Notes under the pieces: generated by a model
Seen by the model: the letters and a program-made list of their open reading frames with translations, nothing else
What the model was told of the DNA's origin: nothing
Database searches by the model: none
Source: Akkermansiaceae bacterium UBA2367
GTDB taxonomy: Bacteria > Verrucomicrobiota > Verrucomicrobiia > Verrucomicrobiales > DEV007
DNA length: 52,358 nt
Reading direction: 5' to 3'
Assembly (NCBI GenBank): GCA_002344525.1
Contig: DDTJ01000048.1
Coordinates: forward strand, 1 to 52,358
In this document: positions 1 to 9,129 of the stretch, one piece after another
How the letters are laid out: the number at the start of each line of letters is the position of its first letter
Numbering within the stretch: position 1 is the stretch's first letter
Translations under genes and position numbers: made by a program

Positions 1-362
<362 letters not shown>

Positions 363-504
363 CCAGCTTTTCTTCGAAAGTAGTAATCATTTTCTTCTTA
401 TACAGTTGTCAGGGATCCGGTATCCGGCGAAGCGCTGGGCATCGTGAAGGCATTCCTGAAGAATTGCCGCCAGAGGTCCGTCCCCTGAACAAAGGGGATG
501 GGGT

Positions 505-619
505 TCTGGTGGCCATAGCACAGTGGAACCACCCGGCTCCATTCCGAACCCGGAAGTGAAACGCTGTAGCGCCGATGGTAGTGTGGCGATAGGCCATGTG
601 AGAGTAGGTCGCTGCCAGG
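505..619 (+). rRNA. rrf: 5S ribosomal RNA
   Basis: The sequence holds the conserved 5S core ('ccattccgaacccggaag' and 'gtgagagtaggtcgctgcc'). The terminal helix forms between tctgg (505-509) and ccagg (615-619). Its length of about 115 nt is normal, and it is co-transcribed behind 23S. The end positions are set by the terminal stem. Confidence 0.95.
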
Positions 620-628
620 TTAAAATTA

Positions 629-656
629 ACCGCCCTGTTCGCAGGGCGGTTTTTTT
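629..656 (+). terminator. Rho-independent terminator of the rRNA operon
   Basis: A perfect 9-bp stem (629-637 with 642-650) is closed by a TTCG loop and followed by a run of T. It lies 10 nt after the 5S end. Confidence 0.93.
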
Positions 657-659
657 GTG

Positions 660-1144
660 CCCGGGCTCCGGGGTTGCGTCGTCGTATGGCTGGGGCCATT
701 GGTCCCGGTCAGGTGTTGCGTGAAATGATCGATCCCGCGCTCAATGAGCGCGGTTATAGGCGCTGGCACGGTCCCGTCGGGCTTGGGAACTGTAGCCGAG
801 GATTGGCCTCGGTCGGGCGTCGTTTGGACGTTCGATCCCCATCTGCGGAAATTCGCGGGTATTTGCGGCCATCTGCGCCAAAAAAGGAATGGGAGCGCAG
901 ATTTCCACGGATGATACGCGGATTGGCGCAGATTTAGGAAGATTCGGAATCTGCAAGCATGGCACCGAGCCGCCGATTGGCTTCCATATCGGGGAATCCC
1001 GCCGCGCTTGGGATGGCACGAGGTTTCGGGGGAAGGTGGAAAAATGGATGCTGGTGCCCCTGAGGTGGACGTGGCGCGATCCGGTCGCGTTTTGCGTCCG
1101 GCAAACGCTTGACGGATGCGGCATCGATCCGTTTCAATACGGGG
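660..1144. other. Intergenic region without a credible gene
   Basis: This stretch of about 485 nt holds no convincing coding sequence. It contains a perfect 8-bp hairpin (735-742 with 746-753, loop aat) lacking a T-tract, and the dispersed repeat at 841-936 described separately. The promoter of the isomerase gene at 1145 should lie at the 3' side, but no clear -35/-10 pair was recognised. Confidence 0.6.
841..936. repeat. Dispersed 'gcggNNattcgcgg' inverted repeat, copy 1
   Basis: The left arm (841-877) matches 15840-15876 at 29 of 37 positions, and all eight differences are transitions. Both copies have an A-rich centre (about 879-890 here) and a partly complementary right arm ('gcgcagattt' at 894-903 and again at 925-934), making a long degenerate dyad. 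It is non-coding and lies in an intergenic gap. Confidence 0.7.
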
Positions 1145-2059
1145 ATGAACTCTCTTTCCCGACGTTGTTTTTTTGCCGCTGGCGCGATGCTGCCGACCGC
1201 CCTTTCCGCCTTTGCCTCGTTCCCCGGATCTGCCTCCGCGGCTTCTTCCGGCCTTAAGGGGCGTTTTTACAAAACCCTCAAGATCGGAATGGTGAAGGAC
1301 GGGGCGACGTTGGCTGAGAAATTCGTGATCGCCAAGGAGGCGGGTTTCGACGGCATCGAGCTGAACGCCCCGGGCTACGACATCGAGGAGGCGCGGGCGG
1401 CGGTCGCGGCGACGGGATTGCCGGTGGACGGCACGGTTTGCGCCAGCCATTGGGAAGTCCGCCACTCCGACCCCGATCCGGGGGCGCGCGCGAAGGCATT
1501 GGAGACCTTGCTCGCCGCCCTTGAGGCGACCCACGCGGTCGGGGGGCACACGGTCCTGCTTGTCGTCGGCCATGGCAAGGACGGCAGCCAAGACGAGGTG
1601 TGGGAGAGGAGCGTGGCCAACATTTCGCAGGCGATTCCGCTGGCGTCCCGTCTCGGGGTGGGGATCGCGGTGGAGAACGTGTGGAACGAGTTCTGCTACG
1701 ACCACAAAGGCGGGGCAGACCAGAGCGCCGACAAGCTTGCCGCCTACATCGACGCTTTCGCCTCGCCTTGGGTGGGGATGCAGTTCGACATCGGGAACCA
1801 CTGGAAGTATGGGAACACCGGTGACTGGATCCGGACGCTGGGGAAACGCATCACGAAGCTCGACGTGAAGGGCTTCTCACGGACGGAGGGCAAGTTCACC
1901 CCCATCGACCAAGGCGACATCGACTACGTCGATGTCACAAAGGCCCTGCTGGAGATCGGATTCCACGGCTGGTGCGCTGCTGAGGTGGGGGGTGGCGACC
2001 TTGCCCACCTCAAAGGGGTGGCGTCGGCGATGGACCAAGTCTTCGGCTTGGCGGACTGA
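1145..2059 (+). CDS. Secreted sugar phosphate isomerase/epimerase family protein (TIM barrel)
   Basis: This 304-aa protein starts MNSLSRRCFFAAGA, a twin-arginine-like signal with an Ala-rich cleavage region, so export is likely. The mature part has the xylose isomerase-like / AP endonuclease 2 TIM-barrel pattern: strand LKIGMVK, FDGIELNAP, GHTVLLVVGHG, GVGIAVENVWNEF and a late 'GMQFDIGNHW'. These supply the Glu, Asp and His expected for a divalent-metal site. Such exported isomerases are abundant in Planctomycetes and Verrucomicrobia and act on sugars or related polyols; the substrate cannot be read from the sequence. An in-frame start at 1109 exists, but the Tat-like signal begins at 1145. 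It is monocistronic, with a short gap before the convergent gene ending at 2315. Confidence 0.85.
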   Translation: MNSLSRRCFFAAGAMLPTALSAFASFPGSASAASSGLKGRFYKTLKIGMVKDGATLAEKFVIAKEAGFDGIELNAPGYDIEEARAAVAATGLPVDGTVCASHWEVRHSDPDPGARAKALETLLAALEATHAVGGHTVLLVVGHGKDGSQDEVWERSVANISQAIPLASRLGVGIAVENVWNEFCYDHKGGADQSADKLAAYIDAFASPWVGMQFDIGNHWKYGNTGDWIRTLGKRITKLDVKGFSRTEGKFTPIDQGDIDYVDVTKALLEIGFHGWCAAEVGGGDLAHLKGVASAMDQVFGLAD

Positions 2060-2314
2060 ACCCGGTTGCCCGCCGGGCGGAAGAGGGTCATATCCGCCGG
2101 ATCTCCGAACTAGCCATCCGGCGGTTGCCGGGTGGGGGGCGTCCCGATGAGCCACTGCGGGGCTACGGAAGGGTAGGCGCGAAGGGCGTTTCCCGAACGG
2201 AGACGGCTTGGCAGCTCGCCCCACCTTCGTCGAGTCTGCCGACGACCTTGGTGGGCGGTCCCGGAACGATCAGGGTCCGCTCCGCAATGGTCCAGACCTT
2301 TTCGGGAGTTCGTA

Positions 2315-3979
2315 TCAGTCTTCGCCCTTCTTCCCGCCAATACCGAGGACTTTCAGCGCCACGACGGCGATCAAGGCGATGCCGCCGACGATCACGCCGA
2401 TGAGCCAGAAGGGGAAGCCCCCCTCGTCATCGGCGACAGGGTCGGGGGTCGGACGGCGTTTCGACGCGACGCCGTCCTCGTCCCCATCGTCTCCCTCGTC
2501 CGCTTGGGACTTGGCTTTGGGGGTGCTTTTGGTTTTGGGGGCGGACTGACCTTTCTTCGAGGCCGCTTTTTCTTTGGCGTTTTCCTTGCCTTTCTCCGGC
2601 GTCTTTTTCGGGGAGGCCAAGGCGGAGAATTCGTCGACCTCGGCGGCGGCGGGCGGCGTGGCGTTTTCCTGCGGGGCGGGTTCCGCGCCGGGTTCGACCG
2701 GAGCTTCCCCGGCGGGGGGCGCGGAGCCATCGCCGGCCTCGGATTCGGCCTTCTTCAGGTTGGCGGTCAGGGCCTCGGAAGCCGAGGCGGCTTGTTTCGC
2801 CTTCTCCTTCTCTTTCTCCTCCGCGACCTTGGCGTTGATCTTGGCGTTCAGGGCCGCGATGTAGGAGCCGGCACCCTTCGCCCCCTTGCCCGTCGATTTG
2901 GATGTGGACTTGGACTTGGATTTGGACTTCGCGTCGCCGCTTTGGACAGCGAGCGCCGTCGCCTCGGCCAACTTGGCTTTCGCCCCGGCGATGTCGTTCG
3001 CGGCGATGAGTTTGTCGACTTCGACGAGCTGCTCCGCTTGGACGGCGAGCTTGACGGTGTCGTGTTCGCGGATACGGGCGAGCTCTGTCGCGGCGAGCTT
3101 GAGGTAGTCGTCGATGGCCTTCTTGTCCTGCGGATTCAAGCGGGTCCACTTGATGCCCTCCTTCTTGTCGGCGGCGACGCTGTCGGCGTAGGCCTTGTCC
3201 TCGCGGGCTCTTGCCGTCTTGAGTTGCTCCTGGACATCCGATGGGGAGGAGGCGAGGGAGCGCTCGTATTCGGCGTTCCTGAACTCGACGTTCGCCGCGA
3301 GGGCCTGGACCTGCCGTCCGAGATTGGGCAGGGCCTGTTTGGCGAGCTCCACGGCTTTGGGGAAGGCGGGGGAGCCGAAATAATTTTCCTCGATCACCTC
3401 GTATTCCCGCATGGTTCCGATGAGGCTGTTCATGTCGTTGCCTTGCGCGAAGCTCTCCATGCGAACGAGGCGGATGCGGGAGTCGATCAGCTCTTTGTAG
3501 GCGATCTTGTCTTGGGGGCTGTACCAGTCGTTTTCGATTTTGACGAAACCGCGCTCCACTTTGTCGAGTTCGTCGGCGAGGATGGTGCGGATCTCCTTGA
3601 CCTTGTCGGCGTGCTCGCTGCCGGGGAAGTCGCGGAGGAAGGCGTCCGGCCCGGTTTCCAGCAATTTCCGGTAGGCGTCGACGGAGACGAGGGACCCGGT
3701 GGGGACGAGGACTTGGACTTTTTTGAAGGCGACGCTGTCGGGCGCCTCCTTGGTGATGCTCTCGATGTCGCCCCGTGCAAGGATCTTGGTCTCCTTGATC
3801 GAGGCGGTGACGGGGATCTCGATTTTGACGATGTCGTCGGCTTCGTAGGTGATTCGCCCGGTGAGCACTTGGCCCGATTTCAGCTTGATCTCGTCGGCGG
3901 CGAGGGGCGGGAGGACGGAGACCGCGGCAAGGGCGAGGACGGTGGCGAGCGCCAGAGAGGAAAAAGAGGTCGAATTCAT
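2315..3979 (-). CDS. Secreted, membrane-anchored protein resembling the verrucomicrobial PTPDL family
   Basis: This 554-aa protein has an N-terminal signal peptide (MNSTSFSSLALATVLALAA, cleavage after LAA). An SH3-like 'IKLKSGQVLTGRI' opening follows, then a long helical, charged middle. A Lys/Ser repeat, an Ala/Pro/Glu-rich low-complexity linker and the motif RRPTPDPV come next. A single C-terminal transmembrane helix (about 520-545) with a short Lys-rich tail ends it. The opening and the PTPD motif near the C-terminus resemble the uncharacterised PTPDL family of Verrucomicrobiota. Its function is unknown; a periplasmic protein tethered at its C-terminus is the simplest topology. The start at 3979 is preferred to 4066 because the signal peptide begins there. 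It is divergent from the ParA gene at 4122. Confidence 0.75.
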   Translation of the reverse strand: MNSTSFSSLALATVLALAAVSVLPPLAADEIKLKSGQVLTGRITYEADDIVKIEIPVTASIKETKILARGDIESITKEAPDSVAFKKVQVLVPTGSLVSVDAYRKLLETGPDAFLRDFPGSEHADKVKEIRTILADELDKVERGFVKIENDWYSPQDKIAYKELIDSRIRLVRMESFAQGNDMNSLIGTMREYEVIEENYFGSPAFPKAVELAKQALPNLGRQVQALAANVEFRNAEYERSLASSPSDVQEQLKTARAREDKAYADSVAADKKEGIKWTRLNPQDKKAIDDYLKLAATELARIREHDTVKLAVQAEQLVEVDKLIAANDIAGAKAKLAEATALAVQSGDAKSKSKSKSTSKSTGKGAKGAGSYIAALNAKINAKVAEEKEKEKAKQAASASEALTANLKKAESEAGDGSAPPAGEAPVEPGAEPAPQENATPPAAAEVDEFSALASPKKTPEKGKENAKEKAASKKGQSAPKTKSTPKAKSQADEGDDGDEDGVASKRRPTPDPVADDEGGFPFWLIGVIVGGIALIAVVALKVLGIGGKKGED

Positions 3980-4121
3980 GGCTTCGGGAGTTGGGGAGTG
4001 TCCCAGCATACAGGAAAGCGGGATCGCAGACAATGTTTTTGGCTCGGAAAAGGGCGTTGGGAACAATTCTTGTCGAGGTCGGGCTGGTTTCGGGTTATCT
4101 TCGCGCGACCAAATCCCCGCC

Positions 4122-4973
4122 GTGGCAACGCTAGCATTGATCAGTCAAAAAGGAGGAGTCGGGAAGACGACGATCGCCGTGAACCTCAGCTACTCGCTGG
4201 CCAAGCGAGGCTGGGCGGTGCTGCTCGTGGACGCGGACTCCCAAGGAGGTATCGGCTTCTCCCTGACCGGGAAGTCGAAGGACGCGCCTGGCTACTACGA
4301 TTTTCTCGCCGGGACGGAGGAGGTCGGGCCTGATCGGCTCGCCGAAACGCTCATCCCGACGCGGCTGCCGGGCCTTTCGCTGCTGACTCGCGGATCGAGG
4401 CGTTCGCTCGACCGGATGCTCGCCGGACCGGAGGAGGCGGGCGTCCTCGCCGGGCGGCTCCAGTCGCTCCACGAAGCCTTCCCGGCCCTCGGCCACGACC
4501 TCGTCGTCTACGACACGCCGAGCGGTATCCATCCGGTGACGACGGGACTGGCCAAGGCGGTCGATGCGCTGCTCGTCCCGCAGCAGCCCGGGCCGCTCTG
4601 CCTCCGGAGCCTGCCCCAAGCCCTGCGTCTGGTCGCGGCGGCCCGCGAGGGGAACGGGGAGGAGGACCGCCCCAGGCTCGCCGGCATCGTCCTGTCGATG
4701 GCGGACCCGGAGGATCCGTCGAACTTGGACGATCAGCGCGAGTTCCGCGATTTGCTCCCGCTGGAGATGGTGCTCGACACGGTCGTCCCGGCGCATCGGG
4801 ATTTCCGCGAAGCCTGCCGTCTTGGCGTGCCGGTGGCGATGCTGCGCGAGCGACCCTCGGCCTGCTCGCTGATCTTCGACCAACTGGCGGCGGAGTTGGA
4901 ATCCCGCCTTGGCCTCTACGATGACGAACCCCCGCTCAGGAACCGCGAAGACTATGCCCGACTCGTGGATTGA
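4122..4973 (+). CDS. ParA/MinD-family ATPase
   Basis: About 283 aa from a GTG start (4122). It opens directly with strand 1 and the deviant Walker A motif KGGVGKTT (residues 9-16, including the signature first Lys). DADSQGG (switch I region) and VVYDTPSG (Walker B-like) follow. This is the Soj/ParA fold that positions DNA or protein complexes on the nucleoid or membrane. No ParB is encoded beside it, so an orphan positioning or partition-like role is more likely than replicon partition. The next gene overlaps its end by 20 nt, indicating translational coupling with an acidic protein and a small PH-like protein. No ATG is available near the conserved N-terminus, which makes GTG the best start. 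Confidence 0.85.
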   Translation: MATLALISQKGGVGKTTIAVNLSYSLAKRGWAVLLVDADSQGGIGFSLTGKSKDAPGYYDFLAGTEEVGPDRLAETLIPTRLPGLSLLTRGSRRSLDRMLAGPEEAGVLAGRLQSLHEAFPALGHDLVVYDTPSGIHPVTTGLAKAVDALLVPQQPGPLCLRSLPQALRLVAAAREGNGEEDRPRLAGIVLSMADPEDPSNLDDQREFRDLLPLEMVLDTVVPAHRDFREACRLGVPVAMLRERPSACSLIFDQLAAELESRLGLYDDEPPLRNREDYARLVD

Positions 4974-6048
4974 TAAAGACGAACTCGAAGAGCTGGTGGG
5001 GGCGTTCGCGCCGCGCCAAGGACGTGCGCGGAAAGGCTCCGCGCCCCCCCTTCGACAAGAGCCGCCCTCGGAGACGGGAGTGGAGGAGACCGTGGCTGAG
5101 CTCGAGGTAGCGGCTGAACCTGAGACGGTGGTGGAAGAGGTCCTGCCCCCCCTTAATGAGGTCTGCGATCTGCCTGCGGTCGAAATGCCGTCCCAGTCGG
5201 AATTCGAGGTGGTCTTCGAACTCGACGATGCCGACGACGACGGAATCGAGGAGCTGTCCGAAGTGTCTGCCTTGCTCGACGAAGCCGCAGACCCCGCTCC
5301 CGAGGAGGAGCTGCCCCCGCCCCTCTCCGGAGTCGTCGTGGCCGAAGCGCTTGAAGTCCAGCCGAGAACCGTTCCGTGGTTTCTGGATGGAGGGGAGGAG
5401 CCGTCCCCGCTGCGGGATTCCTCCCTTTCGGAACGCGATGCGGTTCGTGCCCTGACCGCCCTCGCCGAGGCCCGGGCCAGGGCCGAGCGGAACCAGCTAT
5501 TGAGGGCGAGCCGCCCGCCGCAGGACAAGGCGGAGGAGGTCGAGACGAAGGAACCCGAGGAGGCGTCGCCCGCGCCCGATCTGTCCGTGGAGACGCCTGT
5601 CGAGGAGGTGGAGACGGAGGAGGAACGTCCGTTGTTCCCTCCCCGCTCGGAGGGGGTGGAGGTCGACAGCGACTTCGCCGCCCTTCATCGGCGGATCGCG
5701 TATTTCGGCGAGAGCGCAAGGTTGCGCTTGGCGGCGGCGGGGGTGGCCGTCTGCGACCGCGACGGCCTCTTGCTCTACTCCTCCGAAAGCGGCGAGGACG
5801 GGACGCTGGAGACCGCCCTGCTCCTGGAGGTCTCCGGGCGGACCGACCGGCTCCTCGGCTTGGGCGCGGGACGCGCCATGCAGGTGACGCTCGACGGAGG
5901 CGTGTGGCGCTGCCTGATCCGGGGGGCGGGCGCGGCGGAGCATCTCTACGCGGGATTCCGTTTGGGGCGTCCACTGGAGCCGAAGGAGATCGACTTCTGG
6001 ACGGCGGCGCTCGCGGAGGCGATCCACCCGGCTCCGGCGCATCGATAA
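4954..6048 (+). CDS. Hypothetical acidic protein with a C-terminal roadblock-like domain
   Basis: This 364-aa protein starts MPDSWIDKDELEELVGAF. Residues 1-230 are strongly acidic, Pro/Glu-rich and probably disordered. The final 130 residues fold-predict as alternating helix and strand ('AAAGVAVCDRDGLLLYSS ... MQVTLDGGVWRCLIRGAG'), reminiscent of roadblock/LC7 domains. That assignment is tentative. The start codon overlaps the parA-like gene by 20 nt, and 23 nt separate its stop from the next gene. A partner or adaptor for the ParA-type ATPase is a reasonable inference. The earlier in-frame starts at 4909 and 4921 would deepen the overlap. Confidence 0.6.
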   Translation: MPDSWIDKDELEELVGAFAPRQGRARKGSAPPLRQEPPSETGVEETVAELEVAAEPETVVEEVLPPLNEVCDLPAVEMPSQSEFEVVFELDDADDDGIEELSEVSALLDEAADPAPEEELPPPLSGVVVAEALEVQPRTVPWFLDGGEEPSPLRDSSLSERDAVRALTALAEARARAERNQLLRASRPPQDKAEEVETKEPEEASPAPDLSVETPVEEVETEEERPLFPPRSEGVEVDSDFAALHRRIAYFGESARLRLAAAGVAVCDRDGLLLYSSESGEDGTLETALLLEVSGRTDRLLGLGAGRAMQVTLDGGVWRCLIRGAGAAEHLYAGFRLGRPLEPKEIDFWTAALAEAIHPAPAHR

Positions 6049-6071
6049 CCCTCCCGCCGCACTTCCCCCCT

Positions 6072-6488
6072 GTGTACGACGAACTGTCAGTCTCTTTCGA
6101 AAATCCGGCGACCGATCCGCTCGGATATAACCACGTCGAGGGGAAGCTCTATTGCGGACGCGACTCGGTCGAACTGCAATACAAGACGAGGGAGCGCGCT
6201 TTCCGCAAGAGCGGGGCCGTCGCCGTCGCCTTCGACTACGCCGAAGTGGAGAGGGTCGAATACTTCTCGAAGTGGTTCCGCCCGAAAATCCTCGTCTTCC
6301 AGACCCGCAGCCCCGCGAAGCTCGACGGCTTCCCCGGCACCTCGGTCGGGCGCGTCGAGCTGCGGGTGATCCCCGCCTCGCGCCGGGACGCCGCGAAGGT
6401 CGCCGACCTGATCCGCTACAAGCAGTCGCTGGCTTTCGTCGCCGAATCCGAATCTCGGCTTGACCGCCTCCGCTCCCAGGAACCATGA
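6072..6488 (+). CDS. Small PH-like domain protein, uncharacterised
   Basis: About 138 aa from a GTG (6072: VYDELSVSFENP). The strand-rich core ('VEGKLYCGRDSVELQYKTRE', 'VAFDYAEVERVEYFSKWFRPKILVF', 'GRVELRVI') with a C-terminal helix looks like a bacterial PH-type beta barrel. There is no signal peptide. It sits between the acidic protein and the membrane glycosyltransferase-like gene, and its stop overlaps the next start (ATGA at 6485-6488), so it is part of the same operon. The function is unknown. No ATG fits the conserved-looking N-terminus. Confidence 0.6.
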   Translation: MYDELSVSFENPATDPLGYNHVEGKLYCGRDSVELQYKTRERAFRKSGAVAVAFDYAEVERVEYFSKWFRPKILVFQTRSPAKLDGFPGTSVGRVELRVIPASRRDAAKVADLIRYKQSLAFVAESESRLDRLRSQEP

Positions 6489-7903
6489 AGCCTGAAACGA
6501 GCCATGCCGGGAGCTCCCGCAAGACCTTTGCGCTCTGGGCGGTCTATCTCGCAGGGCTCGCCCTCTACGCGTGGCCCTACGGCTATTTCGGTGCGATCCT
6601 GATCCTGGAGGCGAACACCGACCGGACCAGCCAGCCGCAAGCGGGGTTCATCGACGCGGCCTACCGCTCCGCCTCGCTCGACCGCGGCGAGGGGAGGCCC
6701 TCCATCCTCGGCGACTTCACCCGCGCCTTCCCCCGCTACACTGACGGGGTCGTCGATCCGCTTTTTCCCTGGCTGATGCGGGGCCATGCCGTCGATCCGC
6801 CCGACGCCGTCTTCGAGGCGGGGAAATGGCTGAACTTCACTTTGTCGGGCGGCTTGATCGCCATCCTCGCGGTGGTGGCGGCCAGGGCCTTCTCCTTCTC
6901 CGGGGCCGCCGCGATCATCCTGATGGGCGGGTTCGGCATCATCTTGGAGCGCTCCGGCCATTTCAGTTCGGACGCGCTCTATTTCCTCCTCGTCGTGCTG
7001 ACTTGGCTCTGCGCCCTCAGCCTCATCCGGCAGAATCCGCTCTGGCTCTACGGCGTCTTCGGATTTTTCCTGGGCTTGAGCTACCTCGCCAAACCCTTCG
7101 TCTGGCCCATCGTGTGGGGCTTCGTGATCGTCTCCGTGCTGCGTTCGCTGCTCGCGGGGGTGCGCCCCCGGCGTGATCGCGAGGAGGCGAGCCTGTGGTC
7201 GCCCTCGAACCAGATCGTCGGCTTCGCCATGATGATCGCCGCCTTCCTCCTTGTGACGGGACCGCGCCTCAGCTACGCGGCCTCGACCTTCGGCGATCCC
7301 TTCCACAACTATCAAAAATACGCCGCCTGGCTCGACAGCCCGGAGGAGGCCGCCGCCTTCCAGCGGGACCACCCCGGACGGGCCGAACTCTCCGCAATCC
7401 CGCCCGGGGGGAGGCCGGGACCGCTCCGCTTCGTCCGGGAGAAGGGCCTCGCCGCCTTTGCGAAGCGGGGCTTCGAAGGCGCCTTCGCCGAGGTGAAGTC
7501 AAGCGTGCTCGGGCGGGTCGGGGGCCTCCTCGTCTACGGCTTCGTCGTCTTCCTCGTCGTCGCCGTGATCCACCGCCATGCCGCGAAGCGCCAGGACGAG
7601 GAGGTCTGGCGGGTGCGGGGCACGAGCGCCCGCTGGATGCTGCTCTTCCTCGGCAGCGTCGGTGCGATCACGCTTTTCTACGTCGGCATGGGGCACCCCG
7701 TGATCCCGCACAACGCGATGACGACCTCGCTTTTCCTCCCCGTGCTGATGACCTTCGTCTGGATCGCGGAGCGGTACCGCCGCCAGCTCCAACGCACCAG
7801 CCACGCCACCCTCGTGAACCGGGTCTACGCGGGGCTGATGGCCGGCCCCATCGTCTGGATCACGATCCGCATCCTGCTGTCGGTGAAGACGCCGGTGGCG
7901 TGA
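6485..7903 (+). CDS. Polytopic membrane protein, probable GT-C/PMT-like glycosyltransferase
   Basis: This 472-aa protein has about 9-11 hydrophobic helices, the first at residues 13-35 and others around 120-200, 230-260, 335-360, 385-405 and 440-465. A large first periplasmic loop contains Asp and Arg residues ('DGVVDPLFPWLMR'). This layout, with YLAKPFVW later, fits the dolichyl-phosphate-mannose/ArnT-type GT-C superfamily that moves sugars from lipid carriers. The acceptor is unknown. Translation is coupled to the upstream gene by ATGA overlap. It is the last gene of the ParA-led operon and is convergent with the gene ending at 7916. Confidence 0.65.
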   Translation: MKPETSHAGSSRKTFALWAVYLAGLALYAWPYGYFGAILILEANTDRTSQPQAGFIDAAYRSASLDRGEGRPSILGDFTRAFPRYTDGVVDPLFPWLMRGHAVDPPDAVFEAGKWLNFTLSGGLIAILAVVAARAFSFSGAAAIILMGGFGIILERSGHFSSDALYFLLVVLTWLCALSLIRQNPLWLYGVFGFFLGLSYLAKPFVWPIVWGFVIVSVLRSLLAGVRPRRDREEASLWSPSNQIVGFAMMIAAFLLVTGPRLSYAASTFGDPFHNYQKYAAWLDSPEEAAAFQRDHPGRAELSAIPPGGRPGPLRFVREKGLAAFAKRGFEGAFAEVKSSVLGRVGGLLVYGFVVFLVVAVIHRHAAKRQDEEVWRVRGTSARWMLLFLGSVGAITLFYVGMGHPVIPHNAMTTSLFLPVLMTFVWIAERYRRQLQRTSHATLVNRVYAGLMAGPIVWITIRILLSVKTPVA

Positions 7904-7915
7904 CCACCGCGCTCA

Positions 7916-8611
7916 TCACCCCGCGTCCTGGAGCCGCCGCACCAGCCCCTTGATCTTCCGCGCCGCCCAGACGCGCTGGAAGGAGACCTCCGGCTCGTCG
8001 CCCGAGGTGAGGAAATCGACCGTGCCGATCCCGAACATCCCGGCGAGGCCTCGGCAGGTCACGTTGATGGAGCGGATGTCGGCGACGCGGACCTCGCGCG
8101 AGCTGCGGGCGAGGAGTCCGGTCACGATCTCGATGCGGCGGGCGCGGATGCGGTAGTCGTGGGTGAAGCGCACGAGGCTGAGCCGCACCAGCCCGGCCGT
8201 GGCGAGGCCGAGGCCCGCGAGGGTGAAGGTCGGATCGACGCGGTAGAGCCAGATGCCGCCCGTGACGCCGCCGATGAGCGCGAGGAGGGAGAGCGGATAG
8301 GTCAGCACCGAAGGATGGCCGATGTAGAGGAGGCGGTCGCGGTGCGTTTTCGCCGGTGGCGGCTCTGGTGGATCGGTCGGGTCGCTCGGATCAGATGGAT
8401 CGGTTTGATCTTCTTCATCGTCTTCCTCCTCCCAGTCCAGAAGATCGCGCAGGCGCTCGCATTCGGTCGCGCCTTCGCGCAGGCAGACGTCGTCCTCGGC
8501 GAAGTCGCCGCTTTCCAAGCCGTCGAGCAAGTCCTCCACGGTGAACGGCCCCAGCCGCCGCCCTTCCTTGAGGACGTAGACGGCGTCTCCCAGTGGCAGT
8601 TCGCCGTCCAT
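7916..8611 (-). CDS. GYF_2 and bacterial PH domain (bPH_2) membrane protein
   Basis: This 231-aa protein has an N-terminal GYF_2-like domain (residues 10-60, 'YVLKEGRRLGPFTVEDLL'), an acidic Asp-Pro-rich linker (62-90), two transmembrane helices (about 103-125 and 131-148) and a C-terminal bPH_2 domain. The PH part has the family pattern 'YRIRARRIEIVTGLLARSSREVRVADIRSINV'. Its ATG overlaps the TGA of the upstream YbjN-like gene (TGATG at 8609-8613), so the two are translationally coupled. The role is unknown; bPH_2 proteins are often envelope-associated. Confidence 0.8.
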   Translation of the reverse strand: MDGELPLGDAVYVLKEGRRLGPFTVEDLLDGLESGDFAEDDVCLREGATECERLRDLLDWEEEDDEEDQTDPSDPSDPTDPPEPPPAKTHRDRLLYIGHPSVLTYPLSLLALIGGVTGGIWLYRVDPTFTLAGLGLATAGLVRLSLVRFTHDYRIRARRIEIVTGLLARSSREVRVADIRSINVTCRGLAGMFGIGTVDFLTSGDEPEVSFQRVWAARKIKGLVRRLQDAG

Positions 8612-9129
8612 CACGGCGCCGCTGCTCCCGGCTCGGGAATTTCGGGAAGGAGGTCGTCGCGGCGCAGCAGGGCGGCGAGGTCGAGGGCGGCGAGGGCGGG
8701 GCCTTCGCTGCGCAGGACGATGGCCTCGACCGGGGCGATGCGGTCCATCTCGCCGACGGTGGTGTGGACGAGGCCGCGGATGATGGCCGGGTCGCCCTGC
8801 GGCGTCGGGAAAAGGTTCGTGGCGCGGAAGACGAGCCGCCCGGCGTCCCAGTCGAGCTCGAAATTGCCGATGGTCAGGGTCTGGTTCACCCGCATGGCCA
8901 GTTCGGCGAGGCGCTCGCGATGCGCCGGGCCGGGGCAGGAGCGCGGCGACTCCGCCACCACCGAGACCACCGGGAGCGCGGGGAAGGACTGCACATGCAG
9001 CTCGACGCGGGTGTGGTGCGCCTCGAAGCCGGCGCGGACCACCTCGCGGCCCGAGACTTCGGTGCAGGACCAGCCCGCCTCCGCGAAGACGGAGAGGACG
9101 GTGGTGTGGAGGGGGGAAGGGGCGCTCAT
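8611..9129 (-). CDS. YbjN-domain protein
   Basis: A 172-aa soluble protein starting MSAPSPLHTTVLSVFAEAGW. The pattern of an N-terminal helix, antiparallel strands ('TRVELHVQSFPALPVVSVV'), a helix with 'RVNQTLTIGNFELDWDAGRLVFR' and a C-terminal helix 'TTVGEMDRIAPVEAIV' is the YbjN / type III secretion chaperone-like fold (Pfam YbjN). Its start overlaps the stop of the upstream permease-like gene (ATGA at 9126-9129) and its stop overlaps the next start. These tight joins suggest a chaperone or regulator of the co-encoded membrane proteins. Confidence 0.78.
   Translation of the reverse strand: MSAPSPLHTTVLSVFAEAGWSCTEVSGREVVRAGFEAHHTRVELHVQSFPALPVVSVVAESPRSCPGPAHRERLAELAMRVNQTLTIGNFELDWDAGRLVFRATNLFPTPQGDPAIIRGLVHTTVGEMDRIAPVEAIVLRSEGPALAALDLAALLRRDDLLPEIPEPGAAAP

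Noticed and set aside
2504..4333. A 609-codon + strand frame opposite the PTPDL-like gene
   Set aside because: Gly/Phe/Leu-rich shadow of the Lys/Glu/Ala-rich reverse gene.
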